Shown one piece after another: positions 16,301 to 25,607 of a stretch of DNA of 64,000 nucleotides. Every line of letters begins with the position of its first letter. Positions within the stretch are counted from its first letter, which is position 1. The DNA comes from CAWBLP01 sp963721065. GTDB lineage: Bacteria > Pseudomonadota > Alphaproteobacteria > Acetobacterales > Acetobacteraceae. Where the stretch lies: positions 1-64,000 of the forward strand of contig CAVRHO010000007.1 in assembly GCA_963721065.1 (NCBI GenBank), written 5' to 3'. The notes beneath the pieces were generated by a model. The model searched no databases, was not told the origin of the DNA, and was given only the letters and a program-made list of their open reading frames with translations. The position numbers were made by a program, and so were the translations under genes.

Positions 16301-17941
16301 TCAATCGGCTGTCCCGAAATATCCGCGGTATTTCGTCCGCAGCGCCGTCTTCTGAAGCTTGCCCGTCGCGGTATGCGGCAGTTCCGGCAGCACCAGCACC
16401 GCGTCCGGCACCCACCATTTGGCCACCCGGTCCTGATAGATCCGCAGCACCGAATCGGGGTCCACCGTGTGCCCGGGGCGCGGCACCACCAGCAGCAGCG
16501 GCCGTTCGTCCCATTTCGGATGGTGCGCGGCGATCACCGCCGCCTCGGCCACGTCGGGGTGGGATACCGCGATGTTCTCCAGCGCGATGGAACTGATCCA
16601 TTCGCCGCCCGACTTGATCACGTCCTTGGACCGGTCCGTGATCTGCATGAACCCGTCCGGGTCGATGGTGGCGACATCGCCGGTGGCGAACCAGCCGTCG
16701 GCATCCACGGCGCTGCCCGGTTCTTCGCCGTAATAGGCGCTGCACACCCAGGGGCCGCGCACCAGCAGGTCGCCGAATGCCTCGCCGTCCCAGGGCAGTT
16801 CCTTGCCGTCGGCATCGACGATCTTCATGTCCACCCCGGGCAGTACGCGGCCCTGCTTCAGCATGTGCTGCGCCGCCTGCTCCTTGCCCAGGCTTAGTTG
16901 CGCCGGCTTGGGGGCGTTGTAGGTGCCCACCGGGCTGAGTTCCGTCATGCCCCAGCCGTGTTCCACCGCCACGCCATACTCGTCGCGGAATGCCTCGATC
17001 AGCAGGGGCGGGGCGGCGGATCCGCCGGTCATGATGCGCCGGGTCGCCTCCAGCCGCTCACCGCTGGCGCGCAGGTGCTGCAGCAGGCCGAGCCAGACGG
17101 TGGGCACACCGCAGGTGATGGTGACGCGTTCCTGGTTCAGCAGGTGGGCCATGCTGGCGCCGTCCAGGTGCCGTCCGGGCAGCACCAGGCCGGCGCCGGT
17201 CAGGGCCGTGCCGTGCGGGATTCCCCAGGCATTGACGTGGAACATCGGCACCACCGGCAGGATGCGATCGACCGCCCGCAGGCCCAGCACATCGGGCAGC
17301 GCGATGGCGTAGGCGTGCAGCACGGTGGAGCGGTGGCTGTACAGTACGCCCTTGGGCCGGCCGGTGGTGCCCGAGGTGTAGCACAGTGCGCTGGCGGTGT
17401 TCTCGTCGAAGCTGGGCCAGGCGTAGTCGTCGTCCGCCGCCGCCATCAGTGTCTCGTAGCACTGAAGTTGCATGCCGGGGGCCAGCGTCACCTCCGGCAT
17501 GCTCGCCGCGTCGGCCATCATCACTACCGTTCGGACAGTGTCCTTGATGTGCGGCGCGACGGCGCTGACCAGCGGGGCGAAGCTGACATCGGCGAACAGC
17601 ACCGAGTTGCCGGCGTGGTTCATGATGTAGGCGATGTCGTCTGGATGCAGCCGGGGGTTTACGGTGTGGCAGATCGCCTGCATGCCCGGTGCGGCGTAGT
17701 ACACTTCCAGGTGGCGGTGGTTGTTCCAGGCCAGCGTTGCGACGCGGTCCTGCGCCTTGATCCCCAGGCGCTGCAGCACCCGCGCCAGCCGGCGGGCGCG
17801 CCCTTCCAGTTCACCCCAATTGCTGCGGTGGATGCCGCCTTCGTGGGTCCGAGACACGATTTCGGCCTCGGCATGGTGCCGGGCTGCGTGGCGGAGCATC
17901 GCGGAGATCATCAGCCCGTGTGGCTGCATCAGTCCTAGCAT
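16301..17941 (-). CDS. Acyl-CoA synthetase (AMP-forming, AlkK-like fatty acid-CoA ligase)
   Basis: Activates a carboxylic acid, probably a medium- or long-chain fatty acid, to its CoA thioester through an acyl-adenylate. The P-loop-like motif CYTSGTTGRPKGVLYSH, the EHGWGMTELSPVG segment and the C-terminal hinge GWFATGDVATIDPDGF...DRSKDVIKSGGEW are all present. Length is 546 residues. GGAGGAAA immediately before the ATG at 17941 sets the start; the longer upstream frame is non-coding. Exact chain-length specificity cannot be read from the sequence. Confidence 0.9.
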   Translation of the reverse strand: MLGLMQPHGLMISAMLRHAARHHAEAEIVSRTHEGGIHRSNWGELEGRARRLARVLQRLGIKAQDRVATLAWNNHRHLEVYYAAPGMQAICHTVNPRLHPDDIAYIMNHAGNSVLFADVSFAPLVSAVAPHIKDTVRTVVMMADAASMPEVTLAPGMQLQCYETLMAAADDDYAWPSFDENTASALCYTSGTTGRPKGVLYSHRSTVLHAYAIALPDVLGLRAVDRILPVVPMFHVNAWGIPHGTALTGAGLVLPGRHLDGASMAHLLNQERVTITCGVPTVWLGLLQHLRASGERLEATRRIMTGGSAAPPLLIEAFRDEYGVAVEHGWGMTELSPVGTYNAPKPAQLSLGKEQAAQHMLKQGRVLPGVDMKIVDADGKELPWDGEAFGDLLVRGPWVCSAYYGEEPGSAVDADGWFATGDVATIDPDGFMQITDRSKDVIKSGGEWISSIALENIAVSHPDVAEAAVIAAHHPKWDERPLLLVVPRPGHTVDPDSVLRIYQDRVAKWWVPDAVLVLPELPHTATGKLQKTALRTKYRGYFGTAD

Positions 17942-18265
17942 CGTCGTTTCCTCCGGTTGGCCGGGCGGGGCCAAAGCGGATGACACGATACGATGAATGG
18001 CGGGGCAGTCGCCAATCCCCCCGTCAAACGCCCGGGATTGCCGGTGCCCCGGCTGTACGGCGCGACGAACCAGCGCCTCTGCGGCACCGCTGCCAGCAAA
18101 GCCCCGCTGCGTGAAACGGACCTCGTGAAAACCGGGTGGGTGGCACGCATCGAACCGCTGCGCGCCCGGCAACGGCGGGTCCGCACGATGGACGACAGCG
18201 AAACCGGTTGCCTGCACCCTGGCGGACGGGGTTTCCCCCAGGTGTGATCCGCCGGTGGCCGAACG
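17942..18265. other. Intergenic region upstream of the acyl-CoA synthetase
   Basis: It holds the acyl-CoA synthetase ribosome-binding site at 17945-17953 on the minus strand. No gene, repeat or clear operator was recognised in the rest. Confidence 0.4.
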
Positions 18266-18463
18266 CTACTCGGCGGCGGCCAGGAACCGGTCGGCGCCAC
18301 CGTCCCCGTCGGCCCGGCCGTATTTGGCCGCCCATTCGCGGCCGAGACGGGCCGCTTCGTCCCGTGTCAGCCAGGACCACTCGGCGCCGCGGGCACGGAT
18401 GGCCACCCAGACCGTGTCACCGTGTACGTGCTCTTCAACCGAAAACGGGCCAGTTTGCGACAT
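18266..18463 (-). CDS. Small hypothetical protein (65 aa)
   Basis: A 65-residue acidic protein starting MSQTGPFSVEEHVHGDTVWVAIR and ending DGGADRFLAAAE. The sequence is balanced in composition, unlike the Arg/Pro-rich shadow frames of this GC-rich DNA, and codon positions look coding. Tryptophans and the segment SWLTRDEAARLGREWAAKYGR suggest a beta-strand pair followed by a helix. Function unknown. It is transcribed divergently from the short-chain dehydrogenase 300 bp away. Confidence 0.6.
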   Translation of the reverse strand: MSQTGPFSVEEHVHGDTVWVAIRARGAEWSWLTRDEAARLGREWAAKYGRADGDGGADRFLAAAE

Positions 18464-18764
18464 AAGCGTATCCACTTGTTCGAGATCGGGCCGGCGCCTT
18501 GCTGCCGACCGGCGGCGTGCCGAACGTTTGACACGGAAACGAGAATCGCCAATCCTACTGTGGAACTTCACGCATCCGTGGGCATCGCCCAGGCGGATGT
18601 TTGCCGGTTCCTGGCGAGTCAACGCAACCGAAAAATGCAAGGTTTGCCATATATTCGCCAGAATTGGCGAAATCGCCACAACGTGTGAACCAGGTGCGGG
18701 CTGCGCTGTTTGGGCCACCACGGCTGCCCGTCCGGCACCGGCGCAGCGCAGGAGAAGGTTCGCG
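18464..18764. other. Divergent promoter region, lower GC
   Basis: The region is noticeably more AT-rich than its neighbours and holds an operator-like inverted repeat at 18654-18671 (annotated separately). GGAGAAGG at 18751-18758 precedes the dehydrogenase start. Confidence 0.45.
18654..18671. promoter_or_regulatory. Operator-like inverted repeat upstream of the SDR gene
   Basis: TTCGCCA, GAAT, TGGCGAA: 7-bp perfect arms with a 4-bp spacer, about 94 bp before the ATG at 18765. GGCGAAATCGCC follows directly and overlaps it as a second partial repeat. This is typical of a dimeric repressor site; the regulator is unknown. Confidence 0.4.
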
Positions 18765-19538
18765 ATGGAGTGGAGTGAGCAGGTCGCCCTTGTCACCGGC
18801 GGAGCGCGCGGCATCGGGCGCGCCATCGCCCGGCGGCTGGCGCGGCACGGGGCTGCGGTGTGCGTCAACTACATCGCCCACAGCCAGGCGGCGGACTCGG
18901 TGGTCGCGGAGATTCGCGCCGAGGGCGGCCGGGCGGTGGCGGTGGCCGCCGACGTGGCGGACGACGCCGCCGTGGAGGCCATGATCGATCGCATCGGTGC
19001 CGAATTCGGGGCGGTCACCGTGCTGGTGAACAACGCCGGCGTGTCCCACCCCGCCACGCTCGACAGTTATGATCGCGACCAGATGGCACGCATGCGCCAG
19101 GTCAACGTGGACGGCGTGATCCACGCGACCCGTGCCGTGGCGGGCGGGATGCGGGCGCGCGGCTACGGCCGCATCGTCAACGTCTCGTCGATCGCCGGGA
19201 TCGGCACCGCCCTGCCGAACAATGCCTTCTATGCGGCGACCAAGGCCGAGGTGAACATCCTGACCAGGCGCTTCGCCATGGAACTCGGGCCGCACGGCAT
19301 CACCGTCAATGCCGTTGCACCCGGCTTCATCGAAACCGAGATGGCTCGGCGCAACCGCGACACGGCGGAATGGAACGACCTGGCGCAGCGCATTGGCAGC
19401 CACGCCATGACCGGCCGGATCGGCCGGCCGGAGGACATCGCCAACGCCGTGGCCTTCTTCGCAGGACCGGATGCCGGCTGGATCACCGCCCAGGTGCTGG
19501 CGGTGGACGGCGGACGCATGGACTACATCGCCCACTGA
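18765..19538 (+). CDS. Short-chain dehydrogenase/reductase (3-oxoacyl reductase-like)
   Basis: A classical SDR of 257 residues, most like 3-oxoacyl-ACP or acetoacetyl-CoA reductases. The cofactor loop is TGGARGIGRAIA, the NNAG motif is VLVNNAGVSHP, and the catalytic Ser-Tyr-Lys appear as NVSSIAG and FYAATKAEV. The C-terminus carries the family VLAVDGGRMDYI. Basic residues in the cofactor region suggest NADPH. A proximal GGAGAAGG supports the ATG at 18765. Specific substrate cannot be determined. Confidence 0.85.
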   Translation: MEWSEQVALVTGGARGIGRAIARRLARHGAAVCVNYIAHSQAADSVVAEIRAEGGRAVAVAADVADDAAVEAMIDRIGAEFGAVTVLVNNAGVSHPATLDSYDRDQMARMRQVNVDGVIHATRAVAGGMRARGYGRIVNVSSIAGIGTALPNNAFYAATKAEVNILTRRFAMELGPHGITVNAVAPGFIETEMARRNRDTAEWNDLAQRIGSHAMTGRIGRPEDIANAVAFFAGPDAGWITAQVLAVDGGRMDYIAH

Positions 19539-19724
19539 GGCGGCCGGCCACCAGCCATCCCCTGCAGGACGAATCGCAGGGCCCCTGCCTCTTTTTCGCC
19601 CGTGGCATATCGCCAACGGCGGGAAGGCGAACGGGCGAATGCAGCCGCTTGCATGTAATGCGCGTCGCCCCCACATCCCCGACCATAAAACCGGAAAATA
19701 ATACAGTCGGGAGGGAAACCAAAC

Positions 19725-20897
19725 ATGCCAGGAAATCTGTGCCGCTACTTGGGCGCCGCCAGCATCGTTGTGTTGTCGAGTGCCAGTGCAGTTTGGGCTG
19801 CTCCGTACATGATTGTCGGGACGGACCAGAAGCCCGGGACCGACGCCCAGGGCAAGCCGGTGGTCAATCCCACCGGCGCGGATCGCGTGCTGATTGTCGA
19901 TCTCGCCGAACCCGAGGTCCCGAAGATCGTCGCCACGTTGCCCCTGGAGAACTCCATCGTCGGGCCGCCGACCAATGTCGCGATCGCACCCGACGGCAAG
20001 TTGGCGCTGGTGGCGGATTCGATGACGGTGGCCGAGGCAAACGGCGCACGCAAACTGGTGCCGACCAACAAGGTGTTCGTGATCGACATGACAGCACAGC
20101 CGCCGAAGCTGGTGCAGACCGTTACCGTCGGCAAGCAACCGTCCGGCGTCTCGATCAGTCCGGACAGCCGCATGGCACTGCTGAGCAATCGCGCCGATGG
20201 AACCGTCAGTGTCCTGAAAATCGCAGGCGGGAAGGTGACCCCGACCGCTACGGTGCCGGTTGGCCCGGGCGTGTCGGCCGTTGAATTCGCTCCGGACGGC
20301 AAGCACGCGCTGGCGTTGAAATCGCCCGGGAATGCCATCGCGGTGCTGGATGTCACCGGCGACTCCGTACACGACGGCAAGCTCGATCTGCCGACCGGCA
20401 CGTTTCCCTACAACGTGGTGATTTCGCCCGACTCCCGCCTGGCGATTACCGCCGATAACGGCCACCACGGGTCCTCCGACGGGAATGCCGATTCCGTCAG
20501 CGTGGTGGATCTGGAGGGCAAGCACCCGCACGTGATCCAGCGCGTCACCGTGGGTGACGCGCCGGAGGGGCTGGCGATGAGCCCCAAGGGCGACGTGGCG
20601 GCGGTGGTCAACGTGGATGGATCCAACATGAAGCAGGCCTGGTTCCATCACCCCACCGGCAGCGTGACGATCCTGCACATCGACGGCAAGACGGTGACGC
20701 CGATCAAGACGCTTCCAGTCGGTGTGCTTCCCGAACCTGCCGCGTTCTCTCCGGATGGCCGCTATCTCTACGTCGGCAATTTCTCCGACCAGGACTTCTC
20801 GATCCTGAAGGTCGAGGGGACGGAGGTCACCGATACCGGCAAGCGCTTCAAGGTGCCGGGGCATCCAGCTTCAGCACGCATGGGGCCGGCGGGGTAG
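19725..20897 (+). CDS. Secreted seven-bladed beta-propeller (YVTN/lactonase-like) protein
   Basis: A 390-residue exported protein. Residues 1-25 are a signal peptide ending AVWA-AP. The rest consists of repeated blades with the pattern PSGVSISPDSRMALLSNRADGTVSVL, SPDSRLAITADNG and FSPDGRYLYVGN. Such propellers bind ligands or proteins in the periplasm; some relatives are 6-phosphogluconolactonase-like, but no catalytic residues could be assigned. GGGAGG upstream of 19725 supports the start. It appears to be transcribed alone. Confidence 0.8.
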   Translation: MPGNLCRYLGAASIVVLSSASAVWAAPYMIVGTDQKPGTDAQGKPVVNPTGADRVLIVDLAEPEVPKIVATLPLENSIVGPPTNVAIAPDGKLALVADSMTVAEANGARKLVPTNKVFVIDMTAQPPKLVQTVTVGKQPSGVSISPDSRMALLSNRADGTVSVLKIAGGKVTPTATVPVGPGVSAVEFAPDGKHALALKSPGNAIAVLDVTGDSVHDGKLDLPTGTFPYNVVISPDSRLAITADNGHHGSSDGNADSVSVVDLEGKHPHVIQRVTVGDAPEGLAMSPKGDVAAVVNVDGSNMKQAWFHHPTGSVTILHIDGKTVTPIKTLPVGVLPEPAAFSPDGRYLYVGNFSDQDFSILKVEGTEVTDTGKRFKVPGHPASARMGPAG

Positions 20898-21022
20898 GAG
20901 GGCGGCGTCTTCCGTCGCGCTCGCGGGGAACGACGCCGCACTTCTCGCCACGGTCGTGTGGTGCCACGGCCGAATGTCGCCACGGCGGTGTGGTGCCGTC
21001 GGAAAGAGCAGACAAGTCGATA

Positions 21023-22417
21023 CTACTTCGCCTTCACCTGCTCCAAAGCCGTCTGCACCATCCTGGCATCGGCGCTGTCGGCCGGCAGCACCTTCAACAG
21101 GCGGGTCCAGTAGTCACGCGCCTGCGCAGGGTGCCCCCCGCGGGCGGCGAACACGCCGAGGTACCACAGCGCCTCGGGCTGGTTCGGCGCTGCCTTTTCC
21201 ACGTCCCGCAGCAGCGCTACCGCACGCGGCGGCAGTGGATCGCTGCCCTTCAGCCCGACCAGCAACGCTTCGGCCTGCCGCAGCTTGATCTCCGGGTCGT
21301 CCGGCTTGAGCGTGGCTGCGTGCCGGAACGCGTCCGCCGCCTTGTCCTTCTCTCCCATCACCATGTAGGCGCGGCCCAGGCGCATCCAGCCATCCAGGTC
21401 GTCCGGATGCTTCTCCATTTTGGCCGCGAGTTGCGCCACCATCCCGCGGATCATCTGCTCGCGCTGCTTCGCCGGCAGCTTGGCGGCGGCTGCCATGGTC
21501 GCCGCATCCGGGCCGGGCGCGGCCGCTTCGGCAGGTTTTGCCGGCGTGCCCTTGGGCAGCGTCGGGGCCGGGATACCGCCCGACTGTGCCGCCGCGGCGA
21601 CGCGACGGGCGATTTCCGCGCGCATCGGCGATTGCTCGGGGATATCGGCGGCCAGGCTCATCCAGCCGGCGATGGCCTGTTTCACCTGGCCGGCCTGTGC
21701 GTCGGCCAGCGCCAGGTAGTAGCGGGCGACGTCGTTGCCAGGATCCGCCTTCAGCGCCTGCTTGAACGTGTCCCGCGCTTTTGGCGACACGATGCCCCGT
21801 TCGCCCATCACCAGCATCTCACCGTAGGCGGCCTGCACGTCCGGCCCGTTCCGGCCCAGTGTCATGGCGCGGTCATAGGCGCTGCGGGCCTTGTCCCAGT
21901 GGCCCAGCATCGATTCCGTACGTCCGTACAGCAGCCAGCCGTCGGCGTTGTTGGGGTCGGATGCCAGCTTCTGCCGCAGCTTCTCGGCCGCATCCCGCAG
22001 ATCGAGATGCTGCGTGTTCTGCGCCACGGCCGTGCTCTCATCCGTGCGGGAGGCGAACGGCATGTCGGGCAGCGCGGGGGAGCCGAGCCGGATGTAGAGT
22101 GCTCCGGCGCCGATCAGCACGAAGGCGGTGACGGCGGCGGCGGCGAGGGGGCTGCTGCCGGTACTGGCCCAGCCCTTGGCGCTGCGGCCTTCCACCGCCA
22201 GCAGGCGGCGCTGGATTTCCAGGCGGGCGGTCGTCGCTTCCTCTGGCTTCAGCACGCCGCGGGCAAGATCGCGGTCCAGCTCCCTCAACTGGTCGCGGTA
22301 CACCGCCCGGTCGAACTGGCCACGGTCGGCGACCCCCTGGGCCGGCCGCAGCAGGGGCAGCGCCACGGCCGAGAGTGTGGCCAGGGCGAGCAGCGCGAAA
22401 ATCAGTGCCAGCACCAT
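21023..22417 (-). CDS. ccmI: Cytochrome c maturation protein CcmI (CycH), TPR-containing
   Basis: CcmI chaperones apocytochrome c to the CcmFH haem-ligation complex. The N-terminus has a membrane segment (LALIFALLALATLSAVALPLL), then a cytoplasmic Q/D/E-R-rich stretch (QLRELDRDLARGVL), a second membrane segment and periplasmic TPR repeats (NADGWLLYGRTESMLGHWDKARSAYDRAM; DLDGWMRLGRAYMVMGEKDKAADAF). About 464 residues. The ATG at 22417 overlaps the ccmH stop (TAATG), indicating coupling. It is last of ccmF-G-H-I. Confidence 0.92.
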   Translation of the reverse strand: MVLALIFALLALATLSAVALPLLRPAQGVADRGQFDRAVYRDQLRELDRDLARGVLKPEEATTARLEIQRRLLAVEGRSAKGWASTGSSPLAAAAVTAFVLIGAGALYIRLGSPALPDMPFASRTDESTAVAQNTQHLDLRDAAEKLRQKLASDPNNADGWLLYGRTESMLGHWDKARSAYDRAMTLGRNGPDVQAAYGEMLVMGERGIVSPKARDTFKQALKADPGNDVARYYLALADAQAGQVKQAIAGWMSLAADIPEQSPMRAEIARRVAAAAQSGGIPAPTLPKGTPAKPAEAAAPGPDAATMAAAAKLPAKQREQMIRGMVAQLAAKMEKHPDDLDGWMRLGRAYMVMGEKDKAADAFRHAATLKPDDPEIKLRQAEALLVGLKGSDPLPPRAVALLRDVEKAAPNQPEALWYLGVFAARGGHPAQARDYWTRLLKVLPADSADARMVQTALEQVKAK

Positions 22418-22923
22418 TACTGCTCGCCTTCCTGCAACAGGCTGTCCAGCCGGTGTTGTTCGCTGGCGCTCAGCGGCGCCGCGGCGGTGGCGGTGGCCGG
22501 CCGGCGGCGCAGCCAGATCACCACGCCGGCCAGACCGATCAGCAGCAGGCCGGCAGGCGCGAACCACAAAACATAGGTTGCCGGTTCCACGGGCGGCTTG
22601 AGCAGCACGAACTGGCCGTAACGGTCCACGATCGCCTGGATCGCCTGCTGGTTCGTGTCACCTGCGGCCAGGCGCTGGCGCAGCATCACCCGGATGTCGT
22701 GGGCGAGGTCGGCGCCGGATTCCTCGATCAACTCGTTCTGGCACACCAGGCAGCGCAGGGTGCGGCCGATCGCCTCGGCGCGCGCCTCCAGCGCCGGATT
22801 GGCCAGGCGCTCGCTGGGTTCCACGGCGCGGGCCGGGGCGGCGAAGGCGCCGGCCAGAAGGACGAGCGCGGCAAGCAGGGCGCACAGAGCGGGGGCGCAG
22901 CGCCGGGTACGGTGCAGGCTCAT
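22417..22923 (-). CDS. ccmH: Cytochrome c maturation protein CcmH
   Basis: A thiol oxidoreductase-like subunit of the haem lyase that keeps apocytochrome CXXCH cysteines reduced. The 168-residue protein has a signal sequence (residues 1-33), the family motif LRCLVCQNE with its redox cysteine pair, and one C-terminal membrane segment (VLWFAPAGLLLIGLAGVVIWL). Start and stop both overlap neighbouring ccm genes. The length matches the short, one-domain CcmH. Confidence 0.95.
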   Translation of the reverse strand: MSLHRTRRCAPALCALLAALVLLAGAFAAPARAVEPSERLANPALEARAEAIGRTLRCLVCQNELIEESGADLAHDIRVMLRQRLAAGDTNQQAIQAIVDRYGQFVLLKPPVEPATYVLWFAPAGLLLIGLAGVVIWLRRRPATATAAAPLSASEQHRLDSLLQEGEQ

Positions 22924-23450
22924 GATCCCAACTGCTTCAGCAAGGGCAGCAGCTCCTTGTTCACCGCCTCGGCGGTCAGCGGGCCGACGAAGCGCTTGCG
23001 GATATGGCCCGTCTTGTCGAGGACATAGGTCTCCGGCACGCCATACACGCCGAAGTTCAGGCCGACCTTGCCCTCACGGTCCATGCCGATCCGGCGGAAC
23101 GGGTTGCCCAGCGCGGCCAGCAGCTTGCGGGCGTCCTCGGGCTTGTCCTTGTAGTCGATGCCGTACAGCCGCACGTCGTCACGTTTGGAGAGCTGCATCA
23201 GCAGCGGCTGCTCCACCCGGCAGGGCACGCACCAGGAGGCGAAGAAGTTGATCACCACCGGCCGGCCCTTCAGTTGGTCCAGCGCCAGGTCCTCCCCATG
23301 CAGCCCAGCGAGGTGGAACTGCGGCGCTTCCTTGTTGATCATCGCCGAGGGAAGGGTGTGCGGGTCGTAGCCGGGCCGCAGCGCCAGCGTGAAATAGCCG
23401 GCGATCACCACGAACAGCAGCAGCGGCAGCAGGTAGATCAGGCGGCGCAT
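22920..23450 (-). CDS. ccmG: Thiol:disulfide interchange protein CcmG/DsbE
   Basis: A membrane-anchored periplasmic thioredoxin that reduces apocytochrome c or CcmH. It has one N-terminal membrane anchor (LIYLLPLLLFVVIAGYFTL) and a thioredoxin fold with NFFASWCVPCRVEQPLL, where WCVPC is the active site. The ATG at 23450 gives 176 residues, the family length; the longer open frame upstream runs antisense to the ccmF end. The start lies 3 bp past the ccmF stop. Confidence 0.94.
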   Translation of the reverse strand: MRRLIYLLPLLLFVVIAGYFTLALRPGYDPHTLPSAMINKEAPQFHLAGLHGEDLALDQLKGRPVVINFFASWCVPCRVEQPLLMQLSKRDDVRLYGIDYKDKPEDARKLLAALGNPFRRIGMDREGKVGLNFGVYGVPETYVLDKTGHIRKRFVGPLTAEAVNKELLPLLKQLGS

Positions 23451-23452
23451 CG

Positions 23453-25441
23453 TTACTCTCCGGGCGCCGGCTGCAGCGCGGCCGCGGGGCGGCGGGCGCG
23501 GGCCGCGGCGCCCACCCGCCAGCGCCGGTCGCTCAGGCTGACCAGCCCGCCGAACGCCATGAAGATGGCGCCGATCCAGATCCACGGCACCAGCGGCTTC
23601 CAGTAGGCGCGGACGGTGTACTGGCCGCTGCTGTCCTGGTTGCCCAGCGCGACATACAGGTCCGCCAGCAGGTTGGTGCGGATCGCGGTCTCGCTGGTGG
23701 TCTCCTGCTGCAGCGGGAAGAAGCGCTTCTGCGGGTGGACCACCGCGATGGGCTTGCCGTCGCGGCTGATGCTGATGCTGGCGTATTGCGCGGTGAAGTT
23801 CTCACCCGGTTTGGGCCGCACGCTGTCCAGGCGCATCGTGTAGCCGGCGACCTGCAGCGAGTCGCCCACCTTCAGTGCCTGGATCGAGCTGACATCGAAG
23901 GCCGAGGCGGAAAAGCCGGCGACTGACACCGCCAGGCCGAAATGCGCGATGCTCATGCCGTAGGCGGCGCGCGGCAGGTGGATGGCCCGCCGCCAGCTAT
24001 CATGCAGCGAGGCGCGGAACAGCTTCACGCGGTCGGCCCATTCCACCACCACCGCGGTGGCCAGCCACGCGGCCAGGCCCAGGCCCAGCACCGCCAGCAC
24101 CGGCCCGCCATGGGTGACGTAGAAGCCGACCAGCAGGGCGACGCCCGCCATGATATAGGCCAGCCAGATGCGCTGCAGCGCGCCCAGCAGGTCGCCCCGC
24201 TTCCAGGCCATCAGCGGCCCCACGCCCACCGCCAGCAGCATCGGCACCATCAGCGGCGCGAAGGTGCGGTTGAAGAACGGAAACCCGACCGACAGCTTCG
24301 GCCCGCCCACCGCATCCAGGAACAGCGGGTACAGCGTGCCCAGGAACACCGTGGCGCAGCCGCAGGACAGCAGCAGGTTGTTCAGCACCAGCGCGCCCTC
24401 GCGGGATACCGGCGCGAACAGCCCGCCGCCCTTCAGCGCCGGCGCCCGGATCGCATACAGGCTCAGCGAGCCGCCGATCGCCACCACCAGCAGCAGCAGG
24501 ATGAACATCCCGCGCTTCGGATCGACGGCGAAGGCGTGCACCGAGCTGAGCACGCCCGAGCGCACCAGGAAGGTGCCCACCAGCGACAGAGAGAACGTGA
24601 TGATCGCCAGCAGGATGGTCCAGGATTTCAGGGTGTCCCGCTTCTCCACCACGATCGAGGAGTGGATCAGCGCGGTGCCCACCAGCCAGGGCATCAGCGA
24701 GGCATTCTCCACCGGGTCCCAGAACCACCAGCCGCCCCAGCCCAGCGTGTAGTACGACCACCAGGAGCCCATGGCGATGCCGATGGTCAGCGCGCACCAC
24801 GACGCCAGCGTCCATGGCCGCACCCAGCGCGCCCAGGCGGCGTCCACCCGGCCTTCGATCAGCGCGGCCACGGCGAAGGCGAAGGCGACCGAGAAGCCGA
24901 CATAGCCCAGGTAGAGGAACGGCGGATGGAAGGCGAGGCCCGGGTCCTGCAGCACCGGGTTCAGCCCGTCCCCGTTCGCCGGTGCGGGGAAGTCGCGCAG
25001 GAACGGGTTGGAGGTGAGCAGGATGAACAGCATGAAGCCGACGCCGATCATGCCCTGCACCGCCAGCACGCGGGCGCGCAGCTCGGGCGGCAGGTTGTTG
25101 CTGAACACCGCCACCGCCGCGGCGCACAGCGACAGCATGAACACCCACAGCAGCATGGAGCCCTCGTGATTGCCCCACACGCCGGTGATCTTGTACAGCA
25201 GCGGCTTGTCCGTGTGGCTGTTCTGCACGACGTTCAGCACGCTGAAATCGGATGTCACGTAGGCGTGCATCAGCGCCAGCATCGCCAGCGCGGTCAGCAG
25301 GAACACCGTGATCGCGCAGGACCGTCCGGTCGCCATCCAGGCCGTATTGCCGCGCGCCGCACCGATCAGCGGCACGGTGGACTGCACCATCGCCACGAAC
25401 AGCGCCAGGATCAGGGCGAAGTGCCCGAGTTCGATGATCAT
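23453..25441 (-). CDS. ccmF: Cytochrome c-type biogenesis protein CcmF (haem lyase)
   Basis: The 662-residue integral membrane core of the haem lyase that attaches haem to apocytochrome c. Many membrane segments are visible, and the periplasmic WWD-type haem-handling motif is WGGWWFWDPVENASLMPW. Histidines typical of the family occur around membrane segments (GVWGNHEGSMLLW). It heads the ccmF-G-H-I operon. The gene order matches system I, but ccmC, D and E are not adjacent; ccmA and ccmB lie about 30 kb away. Confidence 0.96.
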   Translation of the reverse strand: MIIELGHFALILALFVAMVQSTVPLIGAARGNTAWMATGRSCAITVFLLTALAMLALMHAYVTSDFSVLNVVQNSHTDKPLLYKITGVWGNHEGSMLLWVFMLSLCAAAVAVFSNNLPPELRARVLAVQGMIGVGFMLFILLTSNPFLRDFPAPANGDGLNPVLQDPGLAFHPPFLYLGYVGFSVAFAFAVAALIEGRVDAAWARWVRPWTLASWCALTIGIAMGSWWSYYTLGWGGWWFWDPVENASLMPWLVGTALIHSSIVVEKRDTLKSWTILLAIITFSLSLVGTFLVRSGVLSSVHAFAVDPKRGMFILLLLVVAIGGSLSLYAIRAPALKGGGLFAPVSREGALVLNNLLLSCGCATVFLGTLYPLFLDAVGGPKLSVGFPFFNRTFAPLMVPMLLAVGVGPLMAWKRGDLLGALQRIWLAYIMAGVALLVGFYVTHGGPVLAVLGLGLAAWLATAVVVEWADRVKLFRASLHDSWRRAIHLPRAAYGMSIAHFGLAVSVAGFSASAFDVSSIQALKVGDSLQVAGYTMRLDSVRPKPGENFTAQYASISISRDGKPIAVVHPQKRFFPLQQETTSETAIRTNLLADLYVALGNQDSSGQYTVRAYWKPLVPWIWIGAIFMAFGGLVSLSDRRWRVGAAARARRPAAALQPAPGE

Positions 25442-25607
25442 TCTGCGGTCTCCACCCCCTCCTGTCCTGGAAGGGGGCTGGGGGAAGGGGGCACGCGGCC
25501 GGCCGCGGCCGGTGGGGCGGGTTCCGGTGCCGTACGTGCGGCCCCTTCCGCCATCCCCCTCCCGTAACGGGAGGAGGAGGTGCCCGACCTCCCCCGATTG
25601 AGCATGC

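Noticed and set aside
18555..20864. A 769-codon minus-strand frame
   Set aside because: Antisense to both the SDR and beta-propeller genes, which have clear family motifs.
23942..25567. A 541-codon plus-strand frame antisense to ccmF
   Set aside because: His/Gln/Arg-rich shadow; ccmF on the other strand has the WWD motif and membrane segments.
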